DNA of 64,000 nucleotides, taken from assembly GCA_014529385.2 (NCBI GenBank), contig CM043945.1, positions 92,738,612-92,802,611 of the forward strand, read 5' to 3'. The stretch is from Adiantum capillus-veneris. Its lineage: Eukaryota > Streptophyta > Polypodiopsida > Polypodiales > Pteridaceae. The notes under the pieces are model-generated. The model was not told the origin of the DNA, did no database searches, and saw only the letters and a program-made list of their open reading frames with translations. The position numbers were made by a program, and so were the translations under genes. Positions 32,968 to 43,194 of the stretch are shown piece by piece. Numbering within the stretch: position 1 is the first letter of the stretch; each line of letters opens with the position of its first letter.

Positions 32968-34287
32968 TGATGGGGGCTTTTCACAAGCCAAGCTCCCATA
33001 CCCCTCTTCTCTCGTCCCCACCCCATGAAAACCCCCTCTTAGGGAGGGAGTGATAAAAGACATTGAAAAAAGTAAGAAAAAAATAAAGTATGATTATGTA
33101 AATATATGAAAAAGGTAAAATAGGCCACCTCATGCCTGCGGGGCAGCCCATCCCCACCTTGCCTCCTTTTTCTTCACTGTTGCCCCGCGGGGTGTCCCTT
33201 TTCCTCTCCTCCACTCAAAAGGTCAACCCCCTCTCTCTTCCCCTTGTCCTTTCTCCTTTCTCTCTCCCCTCAAGCTACCGCACCTCTCACCAATAATGCA
33301 TTATAACTCACCAATAATGCACCCTAACTCACATGCAACTTACCCTATCTTCCAAAATAGTATACCCCACCCCCCTTTCTCTCTCCTATCATATCCCATG
33401 ACCCAAATACCCCCCCCCTCTCTCTAAAGGGCGCCATGTCTCTTGTCTTGTAGCTAAATAACCTCCCCCACACTCACACACACTCAGTTTCACTGAAAAA
33501 GGTGCCCACAGACCCATCCCCACCCGGTGGTTACCTGATTTTTCTGGTGTTCACACACATCTGCACACAGATTCACCTTTGAACACACTCCTCTCTCTCC
33601 CCTCTTGTAATTACTTTATTCTCCATGTCACCTCTCACTTTTTTTCATCAACCCATCTCTCTCTCTTAGTCTCTCTCTCATGAGACTGTTGTTCTGGCAC
33701 ATATACACACAGCTAGACAAGTGGGGCCCACAGTCACATGGCCTATGTAGATAATGATTTCTTCATTTCTAAATTTTAGAATTTCTCCCCCCCCCCTCCT
33801 CCCCTATATAAAGAGGGGTCACCATCACACAAAAACACACAACATCACCAAAGAACACACTATGCACTGTGTGTGCCTAGTGCACACACACACACACACC
33901 CACACCATCACCATCACCGCAATCACCATGCTTGTCTTGAGCATGACCTCTACACCTTTGGCTATGGAAGATGAAGGGCAAATAAATGAAGGATGATGGC
34001 CATAATCCTCGTGCGAGTCTTCGCCATCAACTCCCACCTATCCGCCATGTGCTCTACCACTCTCTCCCTTCTCATTCCCCTACCCTATGCTCCCCATTTC
34101 ATCGCCTAATTCTCTAAATAAAGCTTGAGGTTTTGTGAGTATGTTTTCTTGCAATGTTTTGCCCATGTGAGGTGTGCGGAATCGCCACCTAGTCTTGTGT
34201 TTTGGAGTGAGCTTGTGTATGTGTGAAGGGTGTGCGGATTTGCCATCCTTTTGTGATGCCTAAGTAGTAAGCCGCTATACCCCTCCC

Positions 34288-34336
<49 letters not shown>

Positions 34337-34546
34337 TGATCTCATTCCCTTTCCTTTTCATCATTACTCCCAAGCATCCATCTCTCTTGGATGAAAACTT
34401 TGTTATGGCGGTGTGTTGTTTGCATCCTAGCCGCTGAAGCTAGGTGGTGCCCCCTGTTTTCTTTACTATGACAGGCTCGAGGCGCGCCATTCGGTCCCCC
34501 GTGTTTTAGAGGCCGTCGGGGTTCGGGGTTCGCTTTGCTCCCGTCA
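32968..34546 (+). repeat. Gypsy-2 3' LTR
   Basis: 1579 bp, TGATGGGGGC to CCCGTCA. Differs from the 5' copy mainly in a shorter CA run and a longer CT run (about 34289-34333). Confidence 0.95.
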
Positions 34547-34671
34547 GTGGATCTAAGTGACACCAACAATTGTATCTACAATTCAAAGCTTTGTTATAAT
34601 GGCCAAGTGGTGGATCTGTCATGCACCTACTTACCAATTCTTACTCTAAATGGACAAGTGTTAGATCTAGG
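34547..34671 (+). repeat. Satellite sliver between Gypsy-2 and Copia-1
   Basis: 125 bp of 223-bp satellite in correct phase: GTGGATCTAAGTGACACC continues the subunit cut at 25264, and the end (GTTAGATCTAGG) continues at 40198. It shows two separate insertions into one array. Confidence 0.92.
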
Positions 34672-34863
34672 TGTTGGGGTATAAAGCCCAATGTGGTCGC
34701 CCAGGTAAGTGGGCGGGCCACCAGGTATGTACACATATTCTTTTGTAAAAACCTAATAAGAACTCACTATGCTCTACACATTACAGTAGAGTGAGTTCAC
34801 CATATCGTTGTGCTCTTCTTCTCGCACTCTCTCTCGTGTCGCACTTCCGCTCGTACTCCTTCA
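34672..34863 (+). repeat. Copia-1 5' LTR
   Basis: 192 bp, TGTTGGGGTATAAAG to CGTACTCCTTCA. A TATAAAG lies a few bases inside the start. Confidence 0.95.
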
Positions 34864-34865
34864 AC

Positions 34866-34877
34866 TGGTATCAGAGC
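34866..34877 (+). other. Copia-1 primer binding site (initiator Met-tRNA)
   Basis: TGGTATCAGAGC two bases after the LTR, the classic plant retrotransposon complement of the initiator Met-tRNA 3' end. Confidence 0.92.
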
Positions 34878-35935
34878 TCAGATCGAAGCTCGGGGCAGCA
34901 CTGCAGGAGGCTAGAGTCACCATCTCAAATTGGAGTGAAATTCGACAGGCGAAGACAGGGCCCCAAATCTGCTCAGAATTTCATTCTGAGGTCATCTCGG
35001 TCACCGTTCAGCTTCGACAAAGTTCTGCGCAGGCCATTTTCGACTACGTGGTCTCGGCGGGTGCAGATCCGACTCTGCAAATTTGGGGTTTTCGGCCTAC
35101 GACTGCAGGTGCTGAGGATATTGACACTCCCAAAGTGTTGATTTGTGGCTGTCTACACATCGAAGGACGGCTCGCAGTTCTTGGAGGCGTGTCACATACG
35201 ACACGGGCGCATCTACACACAGATTGTAGGCGACATCCACTAGCTCATCAGGTAACTTGTGTTTGCTGCTTGATATTCCAGATTTCATCCTGACATTGCA
35301 GGTACTTCCACATGGGATGTATTGTCAGAGATGATGTATGTCTGTTGAGGGTTTGCTGGCTATGAGTCACGCAGCAAACAACCGCCGCAGCGGTTATAGC
35401 ATCCAATGGGAAATTTGTGGATGTATGACTTTGTGGGAAGTCTATGTATTGTCAGATTTACTGCAGCCTTTGTTGAGGGTCGAGTGAGGTTTTATTGAGC
35501 TGGGGGATTCTCGAATGTTGAGATCCTTTCGGTGATACAGGTCTTGGAGCGATCCCTCGAGCACCCTTAGATAGGCAGCTAGGATGTATTGACTGTGAGT
35601 TAGACAATTGGGATTGCATCTTTGCTTTACTGCCGTTGAGGCATTGTCACAGTCTATGCTTACAGGACAGTGACAAGACAGTCAGAGACAGTACAGGTGC
35701 AGGACAGGATTACCCGCAGCTTACAGTGTCAGAGAGACAGTGTTTTTGAGCTTTTTTTTTTTGTCTGTTTTTGAGTACACCAGAGCCATTTTACAAAGGA
35801 GACTCTGTCGAAATTTATGCAGAATCTGAAGCTTGTTTGGTTCATTTGACAGGTTGATATTGGTTCAGAGGTCAATTTACAGGGGAAACTCTACCGAATT
35901 TTTCCGAGGAAAGTAAACCACTGTGAAGCGTAGCT
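34878..35935 (+). other. Copia-1 untranslated leader
   Basis: About 1.06 kb between the primer site and the gag start, with only short ORFs of no recognisable kind. A long leader carrying packaging signals is common in copia elements. Nothing else seen. Confidence 0.6.
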
Positions 35936-37138
35936 ATGGCTGGATCACAGGACACTGCTCTTTACAATATCAAGAAGCTGGATGGAACCAATTTCCCATT
36001 GTGGAAGAAGAATATTTGGCACGTGTTGGTACAAAAGAAGCAGATAAAACCTATAAAGCTCAAAGGGATAAACCCAGAAGATATGGACGAAGATGAATTG
36101 AGCGAAATGGATGAATTGGCACTTTCTACCATTATGCTGACTTTGGCAGAAAGCGTTTACTTCAATGTAGCAGACGAGATGTCGGCTTATCAAGCATGGT
36201 TAAAGCTGAGTGATCTTTATGAGAAGCAGAGTGCAGCTTCACAGGTATACTGGCTTAAGAAGCTTGTTGACTTGAAGATGAAAGAAGGGACACCTATGTC
36301 CAATCATCTGAATGAATTCAACACAATCTACAGTCAGTTGTCAGCTCAAGGTGTCAAGTTTGATGAACCTGTTAGAGCTATGTTCCTGTTGATCACATTG
36401 CCGGAAAGTTGGGACACTTTTCGCACAGCTTTGAGTAATTCTGCACCTCCAGATGGTTTGAACATAGCAGGTGTAGAAGGAAGTCTCCTTACTGAAGAAA
36501 CCAATAGAAAGACAATGGACAAAGGCAAAGGAACAGCCTTAGTTGTCAGGGGAAGGACCAAAGAAAAGTACAAAGGTGGAAAGAGGAATCAGTCTCGTAG
36601 CAAGTCCCGCAGTGCTAAAGGCAAGAGTGACATAGAATGCTACCATTGTGGCAAGAAGGGTCACATGAAAAGAGACTGCAGAGAATGGAAAGCAGAAAAA
36701 GGCAAAGAGAAAGCTGAAGACCATGGTGAGAAGAACAAGTCCTCAGTGAAGATTCAAGAAATAAATGTGACAAACAATGTTGCAGAGGATGACAGTCTAG
36801 TGTCAGGAGACATCTACTTCTTGAAGAATACAATGGACTCAGCTCTTCTTACAGCATCTGATGGAAATGCACTGAGTGACTGGATTATAGACTCAAGGGC
36901 ATCACTTCATGTGTCTCCAAACAAGGAGTGGTTTACTTCTTATGTGACCACTAAAGATCATGTTCGGCTAGGCAATGGGCAGACATGTGAGATCTTAGGT
37001 GTTGGAGATGTTCAATTGAAGTTTCAGAATGGCTCTTCTTTCACGCTGAAGAATGTGAGACATGTTCCCGCAATTACAAAGAGCTTGATCAGCACAGGTT
37101 TACTTGATGATGCTGGCTACGTCACCCCTTTTCGATAG
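35936..37138 (+). CDS. gag-pol: Copia-1 gag and protease N-part
   Basis: 400 residues. Gag starts MAGSQDTALYNIKKLDGTNF, with the conserved copia gag core (W at the KKNIWHVL position; SDLYEKQSAASQVYWLKKL; LITLPESW). The basic linker leads to the zinc knuckle CYHCGKKGHMKRDC at about residue 235. The protease active site, normally DSGA, reads DSRAS with Asp at residue 319 and Arg at 321 (AGG instead of GGG), a change expected to disable the enzyme. The frame ends at TAG 37136-37138 and continues in the same frame from 37142, so this stop is a mutation in one long gag-pol ORF. Confidence 0.93.
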   Translation: MAGSQDTALYNIKKLDGTNFPLWKKNIWHVLVQKKQIKPIKLKGINPEDMDEDELSEMDELALSTIMLTLAESVYFNVADEMSAYQAWLKLSDLYEKQSAASQVYWLKKLVDLKMKEGTPMSNHLNEFNTIYSQLSAQGVKFDEPVRAMFLLITLPESWDTFRTALSNSAPPDGLNIAGVEGSLLTEETNRKTMDKGKGTALVVRGRTKEKYKGGKRNQSRSKSRSAKGKSDIECYHCGKKGHMKRDCREWKAEKGKEKAEDHGEKNKSSVKIQEINVTNNVAEDDSLVSGDIYFLKNTMDSALLTASDGNALSDWIIDSRASLHVSPNKEWFTSYVTTKDHVRLGNGQTCEILGVGDVQLKFQNGSSFTLKNVRHVPAITKSLISTGLLDDAGYVTPFR

Positions 37139-37141
37139 AAC

Positions 37142-39916
37142 ATGTGGAAGATATCCAAGGGTTCTATGACAGTAGCACATGGAGTAAAGTCTGGAGGACT
37201 TTACATGATTTATGTATCAAATGTCTCTAAAAATGTAATCAATGTAACCGAGCAGCCGAACGTTTCTTTGTCACATAGCCGGTTAGGACATATGTCCAAG
37301 AAGGGAATGGAAATCTTGTCTCGTTCTGGTCATTTGCTTGGCTTTTCATTTAATGATTTTGAATTCTGTGAACATTGTCTGTATGGTAAGCAAACACAGC
37401 AGCCACATAAGCATAGAAGCAGTAGAAGAGATACACAGTTGGCACTTGTTCATAGTGATTTGTGTGGACCTATGCCTAACCTATCTCTAGGGGGAGCTTC
37501 TTACTTTATGACATTTATAGATGATTACTCGAGGAAAGTATGGGTTTACTTTCTCAAGCACAAGGATGAAGCGTTTAGTGTTTTCAAAACGTTTGTGACA
37601 CTTGTGGAGAATCAGAGTGGCAAGAAGCTTAAATGCTTACGCACTGACAATGGTGGAGAGTATGTTTCAAAGGCCTTTCAGGACTTTTGTGAGTCAAAAG
37701 GTATAAAACGTGAACTTACTGCTCCTTACAATCCTCCTCAAAACAGTGTTGCTGAGAGGATGAATAGGACCATACAAGAGAAGTTCAGAAGTATGTTGTC
37801 TAATGCACAGCTGCCAAATGGGTTTTGGGCTGAAGCTGTATCAACAGTTGTTCATCTTGTAAATAGATCTCTTAGCAAGGTTTTAGAGAAGGATTCAGTT
37901 CCAGAGATGGTATGGTCAGGCAAAATGCCCTCATACAAGCATCTCAGAGTCTTTGGCTATGAGGCATATACTCACGTTCCAAAGGAATTTAGGAACAAAC
38001 TTGAGCCAAAGAGTAGAAAGTGCATCTTTCTAGGCTATGGTAATTCTGGTGAGATGGGGTACAGACTTTGGGATCCCGAATCCAGAAAGGTTGTCCGCAG
38101 CAATGATGTTCACTTTAATGAATCCAAATATCATTCTAAACCAGAGAGGGTTGAGGAGATTAGAAGAGTTGTCTTCCAAGAAGATGGACCTGCACGTGCA
38201 AGACAAAATGTCAGGGCTCAAGAGGAGCAAGGACAGGATAGAGTGGAACCACAGGTTGTGGCTGAGCCTGAGCCACCTATTGTGCATAGATCTGGATGTG
38301 TCACGCGACCTCCTGATAGGTTTGTTCCATCCATGAACTATGTCATGTTGACTGATTGCAATGAGCCTTCATGTTACAAGGAAGCGGTGCAAATGAAGGA
38401 CTCCGGGAATTGGCAATTGGCCATGCAGTTAGAGATGACAGCTCTGCATAAAAACAAGACATGGAAGCTAGTTAAATTACCACAGGGCAAAAAGGCTCTA
38501 CCTTGTAAATGGGTTTACAGGTATAAGATCACCGCTCATGATAGTCAGCCAAAGTACAAAGCAAGGCTTGTTGCCAAGCGCTTTAAGCAAGAACAAGGCA
38601 TTGACTTTGATGAAGTCTTCTCTCCGGTGGTCAAGATGACTACATTGAGATGCTTTCTTGCATTGGTTGCCATATTAGATTTGGTGTTGCACCAAATGGA
38701 TGTCAAGACAGCGTTCTTGCATGGTGATTTAGATGTGGAAATTTACATGCAGCAGCCAGAAGGGTTTGTTCAGAAAGGCAAGGAAGATTGGGTATGCCAG
38801 TTGTTAAAGAGTCTTTATGGCTTAAAACAATCACCGAGGGCATGGTACCATAAATTCCACAAGTTTATGCTTTCTCAAGGCTACAAATGTAGTGAGTTCG
38901 ATCACTGTCTATATACAAAGAAGGCTAAGGATGGTAGTTGGCTGATCCTTATTTTGTATGTGGAGGACATGTTGCTTGCTGGCAAGCACTTGGAAGAAAT
39001 TTCAGCTTTGAAGTCAAAGATGGCAAAATCGTTTGACATGAAAGACATGGGTGAGGCAAGTCATATACTTGGTATGCGCATTGAGAGAGACAAATCAAAG
39101 AAGTTGATTTGGTTATCTCAAACAGAGTATATTGACAAGGTTTTGCAACGTTTCAATATGGAGAAGGGAAAGGCACTAAGTGTTCCATTGCCACCATATG
39201 TGAAACTTAGCAAACAAGATTGTCCTGTGTCTAAGGAAGAACAGGCTGAAATGGATAAGATTCCATATGCGTCTGCAGTGGGTAGTTTGATGTATGCAAT
39301 GATTGCTACTCGCCCAGACATTGCATTTGCAGTGGGAGTAGTAAGTCGATACATGTCAAACCCAGGCAAGAAACATTGGGAGGCAGTGAAAGGAATATTG
39401 AGATACCTGAAAGCTACAAAGAGTATGCATATATGCTATGGGAGTCAGGAGCTAAGTGTAAAGGGTTTTACAGACTCAGATTATGCAGGTGACTTTGACA
39501 ACCGAAGGTCTACATCAGGGTATGTCTTTACATTGGCTAGTGGACCAGTATCATGGCGTTCTAGATTACAAGATTGTGTTACTCAGTCTACTACAGAGGC
39601 TGAATATGTTGCAGCATCAGAGGCATGCAAAGAATCAATTTGGCTTAATCGACTAGTAACAGATTTGGGAATCAAAGAAGAGATGCCTGTGTTATATTGT
39701 GATAGTCAAAGTGCTATACAATTGGCTCGCAATCCAGCTTATCACTCAAAGACAAAGCATGTGGATGTGAAGTATCATTTCATCAGGGAAATGCTCGAGG
39801 ATAAGCAACTTCAGCTTGTCAAAGTTCACACCACAGAAAATCCTGTTGATCTACTTACAAAAGGACTTCCCTCAGAGAGCTTTGCGCATTTTCGCAAGCA
39901 GTTAGGTGTAGGGTAG
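37142..39916 (+). CDS. gag-pol: Copia-1 integrase, RT and RNase H
   Basis: 924 residues continuing the frame from 35936. Integrase: HSRLGHMSKKGME with CEHCLYGK (HHCC zinc site), core DLCGPM, TDNGGEY and AERMNRT. The reverse transcriptase has WVYRYKITAHD, KARLVAK and DVKTAFLHGDL. The catalytic box normally YVDD reads YVED (Glu at residue 608, GAG), which should remove activity. RNase H: GFTDSDYAGD, TTEAEYVAASEA and CDSQSAIQLA, all acids present. Ends in LTKGLPSESFAHF, usual for copia. The purine tract AAGTGGGAGG lies just before the 3' LTR. Long, clean reading apart from these point changes. Confidence 0.95.
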   Translation: MWKISKGSMTVAHGVKSGGLYMIYVSNVSKNVINVTEQPNVSLSHSRLGHMSKKGMEILSRSGHLLGFSFNDFEFCEHCLYGKQTQQPHKHRSSRRDTQLALVHSDLCGPMPNLSLGGASYFMTFIDDYSRKVWVYFLKHKDEAFSVFKTFVTLVENQSGKKLKCLRTDNGGEYVSKAFQDFCESKGIKRELTAPYNPPQNSVAERMNRTIQEKFRSMLSNAQLPNGFWAEAVSTVVHLVNRSLSKVLEKDSVPEMVWSGKMPSYKHLRVFGYEAYTHVPKEFRNKLEPKSRKCIFLGYGNSGEMGYRLWDPESRKVVRSNDVHFNESKYHSKPERVEEIRRVVFQEDGPARARQNVRAQEEQGQDRVEPQVVAEPEPPIVHRSGCVTRPPDRFVPSMNYVMLTDCNEPSCYKEAVQMKDSGNWQLAMQLEMTALHKNKTWKLVKLPQGKKALPCKWVYRYKITAHDSQPKYKARLVAKRFKQEQGIDFDEVFSPVVKMTTLRCFLALVAILDLVLHQMDVKTAFLHGDLDVEIYMQQPEGFVQKGKEDWVCQLLKSLYGLKQSPRAWYHKFHKFMLSQGYKCSEFDHCLYTKKAKDGSWLILILYVEDMLLAGKHLEEISALKSKMAKSFDMKDMGEASHILGMRIERDKSKKLIWLSQTEYIDKVLQRFNMEKGKALSVPLPPYVKLSKQDCPVSKEEQAEMDKIPYASAVGSLMYAMIATRPDIAFAVGVVSRYMSNPGKKHWEAVKGILRYLKATKSMHICYGSQELSVKGFTDSDYAGDFDNRRSTSGYVFTLASGPVSWRSRLQDCVTQSTTEAEYVAASEACKESIWLNRLVTDLGIKEEMPVLYCDSQSAIQLARNPAYHSKTKHVDVKYHFIREMLEDKQLQLVKVHTTENPVDLLTKGLPSESFAHFRKQLGVG

Positions 39917-40005
39917 TACATCACTTCTCTACATCTCTTGTATATTAGCTTGTATAGTAGCTTCTCTCACACTTAAAGTACCACATTGGACTTTAAGTGG
40001 GAGGT

Positions 40006-40197
40006 TGTTGGGGTATAAAGCCCAATGTGGTCGCCCAGGTAAGTGGGCGGGCCACCAGGTATGTACACATATTCTTTTGTAAAAACCTAATAAGAACTCA
40101 CTATGCTCTACACATTACAGTAGAGCGAGTTCACCATATCGTCGTACTCTTCTTCTCGCACTCTCTCTTGCGTCGCACTTCCGCTCGTACTCCTTCA
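40006..40197 (+). repeat. Copia-1 3' LTR
   Basis: 192 bp, five transitions different from the 5' LTR. Confidence 0.95.
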
Positions 40198-42665
40198 CTA
40201 GGATCTCCTCATCCCACAAACATTGTATGAAATGACAAGTGTTATGATGGCCAAGTGTTGAATCCACCTAACTTTAGGACATGGTTAGAATGGCCTAGTG
40301 GTGGATCTAGGAGACACCAACAATTGGATACACATTTCAAGCCTTTGTTATAATGTCCAAGCGATGGATCATTAATGCACCTACTTCCCAATTCTTAGTT
40401 TAAATGGCCAAGTGGTGGATCTAGGATCTACTCATCCCACAAACATTGTGTAAAATTACAACTGTTATGATGGCCAAGTGTTGAATCCACCTAAGTTTAA
40501 GACATGGTCAGAATGGCCAAGTGGTGGATCTAAGAAACACCAACAATTGGATCCACATTTCAAGCCTTTGTTATAATGGCCAAGTGGTGGATCTTTGATG
40601 CAGCTACTTCCCAATTCTTAGTCTACATGGCCAAGTGGTGGATCTAGGATCTACTCATCCCACCAACATTGTGTAAAATAACAAGTGTTATGCTGGCCAA
40701 GTGTTGAATGCACCTAACTTTCAGACATGGTTAGAATGGCCTTGTGGTGGATCTAGGAGACACCAACAATTGGATCCACACTTCAAGCCTTCATTCTAAT
40801 GGCCAGGTAGTCGATCTTTGATGTATCTAATTCCCAAATTTTAGTCTAGATGGCCAAGTGGTGGATCTAGGTTCTACTCATCCCACAGACATTGTGTAAA
40901 TTTACCAGTGTTATGATGGCCAAGTGCTGAATGCACCTAACTTTAGGACATGGTTAGAATGTTCAAGTGGTGGATCTAGGTGACACCAATAATTGTATCT
41001 ACAATTCAAGCCTTTGTTATAATGGTCAAGTGGTGTACCTTTGGTGTCCCTACTTGCCAATTCTTACTCTAAATGGACAAGTGGTGGATTTAGGATCTAC
41101 TCATCCCACAAACATTGTGTAAAATTACAAGTGTTATGATGGCCAAGTGTTGAATTCACCTAACTTTAAGACATGGTTAGAATGGCCAATTGCGGTTCTA
41201 GGAGACACCAACAATTGGATCGACATTTCAAGCCTTTGTTATAATGGCCAAGTGGTGGATCTTTGATGCACCCACTTCCCAATTCTTAGTCTAAATGGCA
41301 AAGTGGTGGATCTTTGATGTATCTAAGTTCCAAATTATTGTCTAAATGGCCAAGTGGGTGATCTAAGATCTACTCATCCCACAGACATTGTGTAAATTTA
41401 CCAGTGTTATGAGGGCCTAGTCTTGAATGCACCTAACTTTAAGACATGGTTAGAATGGCCAAGTGGTGGATCTAGGAGACACCAACAATTGGATCCACAT
41501 TTCAATCCTTTGTTATAATGGCCAAGTGGTGGATCTTTGATGCACCTACTTCCCAATTGTTAGTCTAAATGGCCAAGTGGTGAATCTAGGGTCTACTCAT
41601 CCCACCAACATTGTGTAAAACTAAAGCGTTATGATGGCCTAGTCTTGAATGCACCTAACTTTAAGACATGGTTAGAATGGCCAAGTGGTGGATCTAGGAG
41701 ACACCAACAATTGGATCCACATTTCAATCCTTTGTTATAATGGCCAAGTGGTGGATCTTTGATGCACCTACTTCCCATTTCTTAGTCTAAATGGCCAAGT
41801 GGTGGATATAGGATCTACTCATTCCACACACATTGTGTAAAATTACCAGTGTTATGATGGCCAAGTGTTGAATGCACCTAACTTTAGGACATGGTTAGAA
41901 TGGCCAAGTGATGGATCTAGGAGACACCAACAATTGTATCTACAATTCAAACCTTTGTTATAATGGCCAAGTGGTGGATCTTTGATTCCCCCACTTACCA
42001 ATTCTTACTCTAAATGGCCAAGTGGTGGATCTAGGATCTACTCATCCCACAAACATTGTGTAAAATTACAAGTGTTATGATGGCCAAGTGTGAATGCACC
42101 TACCTTTAAGACATGGCTAGAATGGCCAAGTGGTGGATCTAGGAGATACCAAAAATTGGATCCACACTTCAAGCCTTCGCTCTAATGGCCAAGTGGTGGA
42201 TCTAGGATCTACTCAATCCACAGACATTGTGTAAAATTACCAGTGTTATGATGGCCAAGTGCTGAATGCACCTAACTTTAGGACAAGGTTAGAATGGCCA
42301 AGTGGTGGATCTAGGTGACACCAACAATTGTATCTACAATTCAAGCCTTTGTTATGATGGCCAAGTGGTGGATCTTTGATGCACATACTTCCCAAGTGTT
42401 ATGATGGCCAAGTACTGAATTCACCTAACTTTAAGACATGGCTAGAATGGCCAAGTGGTGGATCTAGGAGACACCAACAATTGGATCCATAATTCAAACC
42501 TTTGTTACAATGGCCAAGTGATGGATCTTTGATGCACCTACTTCCCAATTCTTAGTCTAAATGGAAAAGTGATGGATCATGTATCTACTCATCCCACAAA
42601 CATTGTGTAAAATCGCAAGTGTTATGATGGCCAATTGCACCTAACCTTAAGACATGGTTAGAATT
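40198..42665 (+). repeat. 223-bp satellite, right-hand block (~11 units)
   Basis: Continues the array cut by Copia-1, with the same four subunits in the same orientation. Some units lack subunits (near 41280-41330 and 42160-42400), so the order is less regular than at 22-25 kb. It fades out at GAATTTGGATCATTGATGG. Confidence 0.92.
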
Positions 42666-43194
42666 TGGATCATTGATGGACAACACTCAATTTATGCAGC
42701 CAAAATGTTAAGATTTCAAGAAATGAAAAAGGGTGGTGGCTATTAGGATCGAATACAAGTTTATGAGTAAAGAAAGGACCGGATTGTTGTAGATCCATCC
42801 CCACAAGTTGCAACAACCATATCAGCCATAGCAAATGAGGAGGCCAAGGTGCTATATGTTAAGCAACCTTACAGTACATTCTCAAGCATCTTTACAGTCA
42901 GTGGATATTTCAAAAACGCCCATCACGTCCAAACATTGGTAAAAAGGAAGGTGCAGAATCTCGCACACCTTGGGATGTAAGTTTTCTTTTTCTTTCTCCC
43001 TCGTGGTTATATAATGATAAAACAACTAAAATTCTTAGATTTTGCAGGCATTTCTTAAAATGGCAAGGATTTTTGATGGTGCATCATTCATCACCAAGCA
43101 AGCTCATATGGTCACTTACTCTGATCCTATTTATGATCAATGGCTGAAGATCATTGAGCAATTATAGAGAGAGAATAAGAAGCCAGCGGCCATA

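Larger units (their letters stand above)
25265..34546 (+). mobile_element. Gypsy-2: nearly intact Tat-like Ty3/gypsy element
   Basis: 9282 bp with LTRs of 1565 and 1579 bp that are almost identical, so a fairly recent insertion. Target duplication GTGG at 25261-25264 and 34547-34550. Removing it restores the satellite unit exactly. Contents: leader ORF, gag, PR-RT-RH-aRH, integrase, polypurine tract. Damage is limited: frameshift and stops in gag, one stop between RNase H and integrase. Confidence 0.95.
34672..40197 (+). mobile_element. Copia-1: Ty1/copia element in the satellite
   Basis: 5526 bp with 192-bp LTRs (TGTTGGGG to CCTTCA) and a 5-bp target duplication CTAGG (34667-34671, 40198-40202). 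Order gag, protease, integrase, RT, RNase H is typical of copia. One stop splits the ORF, and both protease and RT active sites carry substitutions, so it looks dead. The two LTRs differ at five sites, all transitions. Confidence 0.96.

Noticed and set aside
21996-42665. CRISPR-like regular repeat with spacers
   Set aside because: Core repeats with different spacers look superficially similar, but spacers recur in fixed order every 223 bp, there are no cas genes, and the DNA is plant nuclear.
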